NCBI GenBank assembly: GCA_009193035.1
Contig: SWDT01000271.1
Span: 34,747 to 98,746, forward strand
Source of the DNA: Halicephalobus mephisto
Lineage: Eukaryota > Nematoda > Chromadorea > Rhabditida > Panagrolaimidae
Direction: 5' to 3'
DNA length: 64,000 bases
How positions within the stretch are numbered: position 1 is the stretch's first letter; each line of letters opens with the position of its first letter. Made by a program: the position numbers and the translations under genes. The notes under the pieces are model-generated. The model was given only the letters and a program-made list of their open reading frames with translations. It made no database searches and was not told the DNA's origin. Below, in pieces: positions 41,510 through 51,498 of the stretch.

Positions 41510-44500
41510 TTAAAAAGGAATCCCGGCGGCCACTTCTTCCGGAGGTTCTGAAGACTTGAAGAAACCATCCAGTCCGAAGTCCCTGCCCCAGGTGTTCATG
41601 TAAGTCCAGTACTTGACCCCCTGCTCCTCGCCCCAGCCGATCAGCTTCGCGCAGTGCCCGTAGAGGTCCTTGCTCAGCGGACTGGTCTGGCTTTCGTAAA
41701 TCCCTGAAAATCATAAAAATCAAAAATAAACATCAAAGTACTTCTAAACGAATTTTAAAAATATTTCAGAAATCCAGAATCCAAAATTTAAAAATTTAAA
41801 AATTTAAAAATTTAAAAATTTAAAAATTTAAAAATTTAAAAATTTAAAAATTTAAAAATTTAGAAATTTAAAAATTTAAAAATTTAAAAATTTAAAAATT
41901 TAAAAATTTAGAAATTTAAAAATTTAGAAATTTAGAAATTTAAAAATTTAAAAATTTAAAAATTTAGAAACTTAGGAATTTAAAAATTTAAAAATTTAGA
42001 AACTTAGAAATTTAAAAATTTAGAAATTTAAAAATTTAAAAATTTAAAAATTTTGAAATTTAGAAATTTAAAAAATTAAAGAATTTCTGAGATTTTTGGT
42101 CATTTCGAAATTTTTTCAATGGGATTATCGGAAAATCCAAAATCCGTTTGGAAATTTAAAATTTGCAAAAAAGATTTTCGAAAAAATCTGACTTACCGGA
42201 TTTGTAATGTTGGAATTCTTCGAAAACGACGAAGCAGCCCAGGACCGGGCCATTGACCATGATTTCTCTTTTTATAAGAGTTTCGCTGTCTACTGTAATT
42301 TAAAAAGTAATAAAAATCAATGCTTCAAATTATCAAAGTTGACACATTTCAAAATCGAAATTAAAATTTTTTTGAAACAATTTCTAAAATTTTGATTTTT
42401 CTTTTTAAAACACAATTTCGAAATTTTCGTTTTAAAACAATTTCTAAAATTTTGATTTTTCGTCCTGAGACACAATTTGGAAATTTAAAATTTTCTTTTT
42501 GAGATAAAATTTCGAAATTTTCGTTTTGAAACAATTTCTAAAATTTTGATTTTTCTTTTTGGGACACAATTTCGAAATTTAAAATTTTCTCTTTGAGACA
42601 CAGTTTCGAACTTTGTCAACTTCGATTTTGAAATTTGACTTCAAATTTTGATTTCGAAATTTGTCAACTTCGACTATCAACTTTGATTTCGAAATTTGAT
42701 TTCAAAATTTGACTTCAAATTTTGATTTCGAAATTTGTCAACTTCGACTATCAACTTTGATTTCGAATTTTGATTTCAAAATTTGACTGAACTTTGACTG
42801 TCAACTTTGATCTCGAACTCTGATTGTCAATGTTGATAATACAGAGCACAGATTACTGTAATTACCGTTGGTGATGTTCATGACAGGTTCCAGTTGGTCT
42901 ATGTTTCCTACTGTAGCTTTGTTGACTTTGACCCAGTAGACGGACTTGGCTTTGTTAAGGTCGTCTTCGTAGGGCTTGGAATACAGCCCCTGGCACTCCC
43001 TCCGGCATCCGATGGGGTCTTTGTGGTTTTTGGAGTACATTTCGACAGAACAGGGAGATCCGCAATTGGGCGAATGTCGGTACGGTACACAGCCCTCGAA
43101 GGACCCGTAAGAACCCCCGGACACGATCCCGTGGGTCTTCCAGTGGTTGAAAGACAGTAATGCCCATACTGTACCGTGACAACCTCCACAGTCTTTACAA
43201 CATGATATCAGGTCCTGAGCCGAAATAAACGGCTGATTTTTTCCTTTTGATTTTATGCAAATTCTGTCGGAAATCACAGATGTCGCTGCCACGGCGTAAC
43301 AAGATCCACATCCGCCCTGGTTGACGACTCGGTGGATCGACTCGCAGAAAGGCCATTTTTCCCTCGCATCGAAGGACTTCGGAAGATCGATATTCAGATC
43401 CGCAAGCACCTTCGTGTGCTCTACAGTATCCCCCACGAGTTCCTCAAAAGTCGCATTTCTGTCAAGTACGATGTTCTTCAACATGAACATTTTTTGGGAT
43501 TCTGGATCTGACAAAAGTCCTGAACCTTTGGATCTCGAAGCGAATTTGTTATAAGCAGCTGTCCAGGTGGTTTTTCTTTCATTAACATCTTTCACAATCG
43601 CCATGTGGTAATTTCTGTCTTTGTTCGAATGTTCCACAAAAAATACTTTCTGAAATTAATTAAAAATTTTAAAATTTAAAAAATTAAATTAATTCAAAAT
43701 TTAAAAAAAAATCATAAAAATTTTAAAAATTAATTTAAAAATAATTTTTTTTTTAAATAATTAAAAAATTCAAAAATAAAAAAAATAAAAAATTTAATTT
43801 AAAATTAAAAAATTTTAAAAATTAAATTAATTCAAAATTTAAAAAAAATTAAATTAAAAATTCAAAATTATAAGAATTTTAAAAATAATTTTTTTTAAAT
43901 AATTAAAAAATTAATTTTGAAAATTAAAAAAAAATTTAATAAATTTTAATTAAAAATAATTTTAAAAATTAATTAAAAATTTTAAAAAATTACTTCTTCG
44001 AAAATATCGTATTCATCGACGTCTTTACTGGAGATCCAAGTTTCGAAACTCGTGGCTCCGAGGATAATCAGCAAAAGCAACAACCCCACTGCCACCACGG
44101 AGATCATCAAGAGGGGGATTCTGTGGCCGCATTTGGGTCTCTTGATCCTGGCAGAGGGGTTGATGATCACCTTGTGACGAGTCCCATCTGTCTCACTTGC
44201 GATTATTACTTCTGAATCCGACGGCATCACGTGGATCGCTTAAATTTAAAAATTAATTCGAAAATTAAAAAAAATTAAAAATTTAATTAATTCAAAATTT
44301 TTAAATTATAAAAATTATAAAAGTTTAATAACAAAATTAAAATTAATAAATATTTAAAGTTTAAAATTAAAATTATTTAAGAAAATTAATCTTTAAAAAT
44401 AAAAAAAAAATAAATTTAAGAAATGTAAAATTAAAATTATTTAAAAAATTAAAATTTCAAAAATAAAAAATAATAAAAAAGTTTAAAATTTAAATTATTT

Positions 44501-44733
44501 AAGAAATTAATTTTTAAAAAATAAAAAATAATAAAAAAGTTTAAAATTTAAATTATTTAAGAAATTAATTCTTAAAAATAAAAAAAAATTAATTTAAAAA
44601 ATGTAAAATTTAAATTATTTAAGAAATTAATTTTTTAAAAATAAAAATTAATAAAAAAGTTTAAAATTTAAATTATTTACGAAATTAATTTTTAAATTTT
44701 TTACTTACATCGATTTTCAGGTTCTTCGTTCAT
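41510..44733 (-). CDS. Membrane-anchored cathepsin B-like cysteine protease
   Basis: Five exons in agreeing phase are 44709-44733, 43994-44238, 42866-43649, 42197-42292 and 41510-41703, giving 447 residues. Residues 49-70 form a single hydrophobic segment (PLLMISVVAVGLLLLLIILG) after a 48-residue basic cytosolic part, so a type II signal anchor replaces the usual cleaved signal peptide. A propeptide follows. The papain-fold catalytic residues are Cys207 (QGGCGSCYAV), His400 (LYGHCAKLIGWG) and Asn420 (MNTWGRDFG). ISAQDLISCCKDCGGCHG and VSGGSYGSFEGCVPY mark the cathepsin B branch. The cathepsin B occluding-loop His-His pair is absent (YRHSPNCGSPC), so dipeptidyl-carboxypeptidase activity is unlikely. 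The residue after the catalytic Cys is Tyr rather than the common Trp. It probably acts at a secretory or endolysosomal membrane with the protease domain in the lumen or outside. Confidence 0.87.
41786..42080. repeat. Intronic decamer tandem repeat (TTTAAAAATT)n
   Basis: About 29 copies of the 10-bp unit TTTAAAAATT, some with TTTAGAAATT, lie in the last intron of the protease gene. Confidence 0.9.
42298..42850. repeat. Protease intron 3, TTTCGAAATTT and ATTTGACTTC units
   Basis: Two repeat types are seen: TTTTGAAACAATTTCTAAAA with TTTGGGACACAATTTCGAAA (42350-42610), and CAACTTTGATTTCGAAATTT (42610-42830). Confidence 0.7.
43650..43993. repeat. Protease intron 2, low complexity
   Basis: AAAAATTAAATTAATTCAAA-type sequence only. 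Confidence 0.65.
44239..44708. repeat. Protease intron 1, tandem AT-rich units
   Basis: Five units of about 60-65 bp share AAAAGTTTAAAATTTAAATT and ATTTAAGAAATTAATTTTT. Confidence 0.7.
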
Positions 44734-44739
44734 TTCATA

Positions 44740-45600
44740 GAACATTGAGAAAATTCAATCGTTAGGTATACGGTATAAAAATTAAATATTCATCTTCTAA
44801 TCTAAAAACATAAATTCAAAAATAATATTATTCAAAAAAATAATTTTTCCAAAACATCTCGACACGAATTTCAAAACTTTTATTTTATATATTAATTTTA
44901 AACAATTTTAAACAATTTTGAAAATTTTAAATTTTTTATTGAATTCCGAAATTTTGAATTTTTTTTAATAAAATAATTCAAATTTTTTAATAACATTAAA
45001 TTTCGAAAATTTTTAAAAATTTATTTTTTAATTTTTAATTTAAAAAATTTTAAATTTTTTATTAAATTCCGAAATTCCGAATTTTTTTATAAAATAATTC
45101 AAATTTTTTAATAACATTAAATTTTGAAAATTTTTAAAAATTAATTTTTTAATTTTTTATTTTAAAAATTTCTACAAAATTAATTTTTTTAAATATTTTC
45201 AAAAAAACAGAAAAATTTAGTTTTTTAAATACATTAAAAAAGTGAAAAAAATTAAAATATTTAAAAACAAATTCTTTTCAACATGTTCCAAAAATTTTTT
45301 TAAATATTCTTCAAAAAATGAAAAAATTTGTTTTTTAAAATACTTTCAAAAAAAGTGAAAAAAAATTTTTTTGAAACTTTCCAAAAATTTTTTAAATATT
45401 TTTCAAAAAATAAAAAACTTATTTTTTTAAATACTTTCAAAAAAATGAAAAAATTTGTTTTTTTAAATATTTTCAAAAAATGAAAAAACTTATTTTTTAA
45501 AATATTTTCAAAAAAATGAAAAAATTTGTTTTTTTTTAAAATATTTTTCAAAAAAGTGAAAAAATCTGGATGGGATTCTGAAAGCAACTTGAACCTCACG
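44740..45600. repeat. AT-rich low-complexity intergenic tract
   Basis: TTTTCAAAAAATGAAAAAAC units at 45300-45560 form an open Phe/Lys-rich minus frame that is a repeat artefact. No gene is seen. Confidence 0.65.
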
Positions 45601-45666
45601 TGAGTCAAATAAATTCCCTTTCAGGAACGAAAAAGGCTGGCAGTTTGCCGTCCCCTCTGGCACTCG

Positions 45667-45687
45667 GACAGACACTCGGTGTCTGTC
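45667..45687. promoter_or_regulatory. Perfect 9-bp inverted repeat, 3-nt loop
   Basis: GACAGACAC-TCG-GTGTCTGTC sits in a short GC-richer island (45590-45720) about 940 bp upstream of the protease gene start. It could be a protein-binding palindrome or a hairpin; function is unknown. Confidence 0.5.
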
Positions 45688-45849
45688 TTTCCAAAAAAGC
45701 CTTCAAATGCAAAAAATCTATATTCAAAAACTTTATTTATTTCAACAATATTAGTTAAATAATTACAGTAAATTAATAATTTTGAAAAAATTAAATTAAA
45801 AAAAAATAGTTGGAGGATTTCAAGGCATACGGTAGACGGTATAAAGCAC

Positions 45850-46660
45850 TTTGATGAGGAAGATTAATATATGGTTTGAGGGTCGTTAGAGAAGATTAGC
45901 CTGAGATTTGAGAATCGTTAAAAAGATTAATCTAGAATTTAGAACTTATTGAAGAAGATTGATTTAAAGTTCAGAGATTATTTAAAAAGTTTGGAATTCG
46001 AAGACTATTGAAAAATATTAATTTAAAATTCAAAAACTATTGAAAAAAATTTAAAATTATAGAATTATTTAAAAAAGTTAGTTTAAAATTTAGAGATTAT
46101 TGAAAAAAGTTTAAAATTATAGAATTATTTAAAAAAGTTAGTTTAAAGTTCGAGAATTGTCCAAAGAGATGTTTGAAGTTCAGAAATTATTGAAGAAAGT
46201 TTAAAATTATAGAATTATTTAAAAAAGTTAGTTTAAAATTTAGAGATTATTGAAAAAAGTTTAAAATTATAGAATTATTTAAAAAAGTTAATTTAAAGTT
46301 TGAGAACTGTTCAAAGAGATTGATTTAAAATTCAGAGATCATTGAAAAAAGTTTAGAATTGGAAAATTTTTAAAAAAGTTAGTTTAAAGTTCGAGAATTA
46401 TTCAAGGAGATGTTTGAAGTTCAGAAATTATTGAAGAAAGTTTAAAATTATAGAATTAATGAACAAAGTTAATCCAGGATTCGAAAGTAGCTGAAGAAGA
46501 TTGGCTTAGGGTTTGGAGGTTATTGAGGAAGATAAACTGAAAGTTCAAAAGTTATTAAAAAAGATTATCCTGTGGATCCAGGTTAATTGAAGACTAATTT
46601 TGAGTTCGAAGGTTGTTGAAAAAGATTAATCTAGGGTTCGAAAGTCAATCAAGACCACGT
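45850..46660. repeat. Satellite array, about 60-bp unit
   Basis: Roughly twelve units carry AGAATTATTTAAAAAAGTTA, GTTTAAAATTTAGAGATTAT and TGAAAAAAGTTTAAAATTAT. Edges are more diverged and include AAGATTAATCTAGGGTTCG variants. Confidence 0.8.
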
Positions 46661-46989
46661 AGAGGACTAATTTGTCGACTTGGAAATTGTTCGTTGAGAA
46701 ACCGATCAAACAACAAACTTTTATTGTTGAATAATTCAGAATTTTTAAAATTTTAGGTTTTATTTCTCGTTAAGATCCAGAGAATACAAAAAAAATATTT
46801 TTAAAATGATATTATTACAAAAATTTGGAATTTTGGAATTTCTATAAATCAATGCCGAAGTTCATAGAGAAGTCGAAATCAAAGTTGAACTCGAAATCAA
46901 AATCTGCAGTCTGCTTGCAACATTAGGCTAGCTTACCCGATTCACTTTATCATTTTACCGAATCATTCTTCAAAGCATATAACAGAATA

Positions 46990-47470
46990 TGATTAGAATT
47001 GTGGACATGTAGTCCCTACGACCAGGGATATCTAGGACACTTGAGACTAATCAGTCTTCTCTACTGAGGATTGTAAAACAGAATATGTTACGTTGATCAG
47101 TGCTCCCTGAGTATTGCGCTATTATAATATTGTTGTTGTAGATGTGTAATCTTCAGAGTTAAGTATGTCTAGAACATCCGAGGCTAATAAGTTTTCTCTA
47201 CTAAGAAGTAAAAAACATATCATGTTAAATAGTGTTCCCTGAGTATTAGACTATTATAATATTATTGTTGTAGATGTGTAATCTTCAGAGTTAAGTATGT
47301 CTAGAACATCCGAGGTTCATCAGTCCTCTCTACTGAGGAGTATAAAAGGAAACACAGTACATTAAATAGTGTTCTTTGAATGTCACACTACTATATTACA
47401 ACATTATAACATTATTCTATAGTACTGTGCCTATTCCTGTGGATATAGACATAACAACTAGGTTACGATT
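46990..47470 (-). repeat. Dispersed element with 135-bp units, copy 2 (inverted)
   Basis: This is the reverse complement of the element at 20820-21440. The segment 47000-47375 starts GGACATGTAGTCCCTACGAC and carries three internal units. The sequences beyond about 47375 differ from copy 1. Confidence 0.75.
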
Positions 47471-47479
47471 TTAACAAGT

Positions 47480-47734
47480 AAATCTATGCCTAATGTCCAC
47501 TTACGGCTCCCGGTTTGTCCTCCACTGTCCACATTTATTCAGAGAACTCGTTAATGTTACTTCTTCACGACTTTTCTGCATACCAGCCGATCTGGAACGA
47601 TTCTTCTCTTCTCTATACATCCTTGAGGTCTACTGTACTTGACCGTTTTAGTATAAGGTCGTTGATTGGTCAGCAACCTAGTTCCTGGGTTGGGAACCCA
47701 ACTCAGGTCTCGTGGTTGCTATTCACGAAAAGAA
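47480..47734. other. Unassigned normal-complexity segment
   Basis: The segment has mixed composition and lies between the inverted dispersed element and a palindromic MITE. It contains AACCTAGTTCCTGGGTTGGG, which is partly self-complementary. A plus-strand open frame exists but ends in the MITE and lacks splice or start support. It may be part of a composite mobile element. Confidence 0.3.
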
Positions 47735-48450
47735 GCGTAACTTTCAATCTAGTAACAAATGTAAATCGTTACTATCACTTCCAATTCCTGCTACAAAAGT
47801 CAAATATTTATGAAAAATGTAACGATTGTGTTTTATTTTTGTTACATTTCGCAATTGTTACGGAGCTGATCGGAACGGCGATAACATCACCGATCCAGAA
47901 AGACTACTGACGGTCTTAACAAAGATTTACCGATAGTGTTGCATTTATATTTTATAATTTGTTCATGATAAAGTTTAATTACCCAATGTTCGAAATTGTA
48001 ACTTGTTTATGACAAAGTTTAATTACCCAATTTTGAGTTCGGAATAAAGTAACGAAGAGACAGCATTTCGAACATTGAGTAATTAAACTTTATCATAAAC
48101 AAGTTACAAAATACAAACACAATACTATTGATAAATCTTTGTTGATACTGTTAACAAGCTCTCTGGATCGGTGATGTTATTGCCGTTCCGATCACTCAAG
48201 GTTGAGATTTATATCCAGAATAAAGTAACTGAGACAACATTTCGAACATTGAGTAATTAAACTTTGTCATAAACAAGTTACAAAATACAAACACAACACT
48301 ATTGATAAATCTTTGTTAAGACCATCAGTAGTCTTTCTGGATCGGTGATGTTATCGCTGTTCCGATCACTCAAGTTTGAGATTTGTGTTCGGCATAAATT
48401 AACGAAGGCAACATTTCGAACATTAGCCAAAAGTTACGTTTTTTTGTGCA
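47735..48450. mobile_element. Nested/composite fold-back element
   Basis: The outer ends GAAGCGTAACTTTCAATC and AAAAGTTACGTTTTTTTGTG belong to the palindromic MITE family at 27.4-28.4 kb. Inside lies a second inverted repeat: the left arm 47862-48010 (GATCGGAACGGCGATAACAT) is repeated as reverse complement twice, at about 48060-48200 and 48240-48375, each time with GGATCGGTGATGTTAT. This suggests insertion followed by duplication of one arm. Confidence 0.65.
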
Positions 48451-48839
48451 GTCATGTGACTACTACCGTACTACTGAAAACCACTGAATTGTCGTGCGAA
48501 AATTTAATTTAACTTTGATGTCGATTTTTTACAGACCTCAGCACGGACAAAAAAAATTTAAAAATTAATTTTAATAAAAATATTCAAATTTGTCATTTTA
48601 AAAATTTTCGTTTTTATTTCAGAAATTTTAATTATTTTTTAAAATGATTCGTCAAATTTATTATTTTTCAATTTTTATTCGTTTTTATGAAAATCCAGAA
48701 AAATTATACATAAAATTTTATTCAAATATTTACGGTATTCAGAAATCTAAAAACTATTGTAGTCATGAAAACGAAAGTACTGTAGTCGATTTTAGGAAAA
48801 TAAAAATATGACCAGAGCTGTCGATTTTTCGAAATCTTC

Positions 48840-49150
48840 AATTTTCGAATTCGATTCAATTTTTCAAAATCAAACTAATTCTAATTCGAAATAATTTGAT
48901 TTTGAAGAATTGAATAAGTTTCATTTTTTAAGTTTAAATAAATTTGATTTTTTAAATTTGAACAAGTTTCATTTTTCGAATTTGAATAAGTTTGATTTTT
49001 TAAAAATCGAATTAGTTTGATTTTTTAAATTTGAATTAGTTCAATTTTTTAAAATTCGACTTAATCCGATTTTTAAAATTCGAATTAGTTTGATTTTTTA
49101 AGTTTAAATAAATTTGATTTTTTAAATTTGAATTAGTTCGAAATCGACAA
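48840..49150. repeat. Short repeats of AATTTGAATTAGTTTGATTT
   Basis: Units of about 30 bp are repeated about ten times with drift. No gene is seen. Confidence 0.75.
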
Positions 49151-49192
49151 TTCCGGATGTGACTAACAATGAGTAACTGAATCAGATAGTAA

Positions 49193-49620
49193 TTGACGGA
49201 AGCCATTAACATTGATGAAATCGAAGATGACTTTGACAACTATCACCAAAGAATTGAGTACATCCTTCTGAATCCACTTAGACATCTTCCAGAATCCAAC
49301 ATCGAAGCATCTATTCAGGAACTAAAGCAATCAAAATTCTAAAATATTAAAATACTGCAGAATTTTCTTGATTACTTCCCTGATCAATCTCAAGTACCTT
49401 ATTCAAAATAAAAACAGTATTCCTACGAAAAACCGTACCTATCCATAATAGAAAGAACGGACCAAACACTCGAGGAAAACACGAGTCAAGTACACGACAA
49501 AAGACGGCGCGAACTCGATCAACTTCCTCAAACACTTGTCAAGGAAAAATATCCACAATATCCGGCACAATACAATCAAGAACAAAAGAAATCTCGAAGT
49601 TGCTCAAAATAAGAGGCAGT
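49193..49620 (+). pseudogene. Coding-like fragments of unknown protein
   Basis: Two plus-strand open stretches have balanced codons. The first (49193-49342) reads INIDEIEDDFDNYHQRIEYI and continues to TAA. The second (about 49405-49611) is very polar, with YEKPYLSIIERTDQTLEENT, KRRRELDQLPQTLVKEKYPQ and a TAA stop. No start, splice pair or known family was found. They may be remains of one gene or of a retroelement ORF. Confidence 0.3.
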
Positions 49621-49689
49621 AGAGTAGACATGTCAGTATTATAGACGATATATGGACATGGATATCGACACATAGATATTATGACATAT

Positions 49690-49905
49690 ATATCCACATA
49701 TAGATGTTAAAAATATATATATAAATATGAAAAAAAATATATATATAAATATGAAAAAATATATATATAGAAATGTGAAAAAATATATATATAAATATGA
49801 AAAAAAATATATATAAATATGAAAAATATATATATAGAAATATGAAAAAATATATATAGAAATGTGAAAAAATATATATATAGAAATGTGAAAATATATC
49901 AACTA
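49690..49905. repeat. Microsatellite (ATATATATAAATATGAAAAA)n
   Basis: About ten units of 18-24 bp, some with AGAAATGTG variants. The minus open frame across it is an artefact. Confidence 0.9.
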
Positions 49906-49959
49906 CAATAAAACTTTCTCGGAATTTTACTTTAGTATTGAGTTTATTTCGACAGTTTT

Positions 49960-50400
49960 ATCTGCACTATGAACGAAGCTTGGTGATTATGGTCATTAGA
50001 GATTTTCGTGATAGGAGTTGATTTCAACACTTTGTTAATTGCACCTCTTGTGGCGAAATAATTGAAGTTACAGTAATTTTCAAAGATTTTCGCAATGAGA
50101 ATTAAGTTTGCTTTTTTGTTATTTTTTTGAACTAATTTCTATTTTATTCAAAATCTATCAACTTTATCGTAATCGTCAGAAATTTTCGTGGTAGGAGTTA
50201 ATTTTAATACTTTGTTAATTGCACCTATTGTAGCGAAATAATTGAAGTTACCGTAATCTTCAAAGATTTTCGCGATGAGAATTAAGTTTGCTTTTTTGTT
50301 ATTTTTTTGAACTAATTTTTATTTTTATCCAAAATCTATCAACTTTACCGTAATCGTCAGAAATCTCCGTGGTAGGAGTTAATTTCGATATTTTTTTTAA
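49960..50400. repeat. Tandem array, about 180-bp unit, 2.4 copies
   Basis: Units share GTGGTAGGAGTTAATTT, TTTGTTAATTGCACCTATTG, GCGATGAGAATTAAGTTTGC and AAATCTATCAACTTTATCGT. Confidence 0.8.
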
Positions 50401-50739
50401 TGATTAATATGTAAAAAATAAACTTTTCAATTTTCAAAAATTTTTCTAAAACAGTTGATTTTTTAAAATTAAATTTTTTATTTCAAACAAATTGAAAAAC
50501 CACTAGTTGTCTTTTTGAAGAATCTAAAGTTAATTCCTTGTTTGTCGAAATATATCCATTACGAAGCCTCAAGGAGATTAATTCAATTGACCGAGTTAAT
50601 TAAACAACATAGTCGTGTTTGTAATCCAAAAATGAATTAAGAATTATTCAATACGGAACTATTATTTGAAGTATAGTCAGTAAACAAATAAAAAACTTGA
50701 AAAAAAACTTCGATTATGGAACAAAAAATCTGAATGAAA

Positions 50740-51310
50740 AATGTTTATTATAAAACGAAAGAATTTGAAAAAAAAACTTTGGTTCTAGAACGAAAAAATC
50801 TGAATGAAAAATCTTAGTCTCAGCGCGAAAAATATTTTAAATTCTGGAAAAAAAATTGAGTGGAAAATCTTAGTCTCAGCGCGAAAAAGAACTTTAATCT
50901 TGGGACGAAACCTTTGAGAAAAAGAAATTTGGTCCTGGAACGAAAAAATTTCGGTCTCAGCACGAAAAAATAATTTTGGTCCTGGAACGAAAAGAAAAAT
51001 TCTGGTCCCGAAGTGAAACATCTGCGTAAAAGAAATTTGGTCCCAGCGGGAAAAAGAACTTTAATTTTGGGACGAAAAAATTTCGGTCCCAGCGCGAAAA
51101 AGAACTTTAATCTTGGGACGAAACCTTTGAGAAAAAGAAATTTGGTCCTGGAACGAAAAGAAAAACTCTGGTCCTGAAGTGAAACATCTACGTAAAAAAA
51201 ATTTGGTCCCAGCGCGAAAAAAAAACTTTAATTTTGGTTCCAGCGCGAAAAAATCTAAAAAAATCCTGGTCCCAAAGCGAAGAAAACTCAAATAAAAAAC
51301 CTTGGTCCTG
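50740..51310. repeat. Tandem array of GGTCCCAGCGCGAAAAA units
   Basis: Units of about 30-60 bp contain TTGGTCCTGGAACGAAAA, CTCAGCGCGAAAAAGAAC and GAAACCTTTGAGAAAAAGA. A 140-bp higher-order repeat (around 50870-51020 and 51080-51210) is visible. Confidence 0.75.
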
Positions 51311-51498
51311 AGACGAATAATGTTTATTTTCCGGAAATATATCTGTCATTTATGTTCCACATATCTCAAAAAATACTGTATATTTTTAAAAATAAATTTT
51401 AAAAAAAATTTTTTTTACTTTTTTGATTGGGATTACTGTAATGGAAGAGGAATTTTTAGATTTTTTATTTTTGAAAAATAAATAAAAAATTTAAATAA

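Noticed and set aside
45300..45608. Minus-strand 102-codon frame of Phe, Leu, Lys
   Set aside because: Pure repeat artefact of TTTTCAAAAAATGAAAAAAC units.
20820..47470. The two inverted dispersed elements as LTRs of one large retroelement
   Set aside because: They are in opposite orientation, differ in flanks and unit number, and no gag/pol coding lies between them.
50785..51291. Minus-strand frames with repeated FGTRIFLF / RAETKIF
   Set aside because: Frames across a tandem repeat array with no start context or splice sites.
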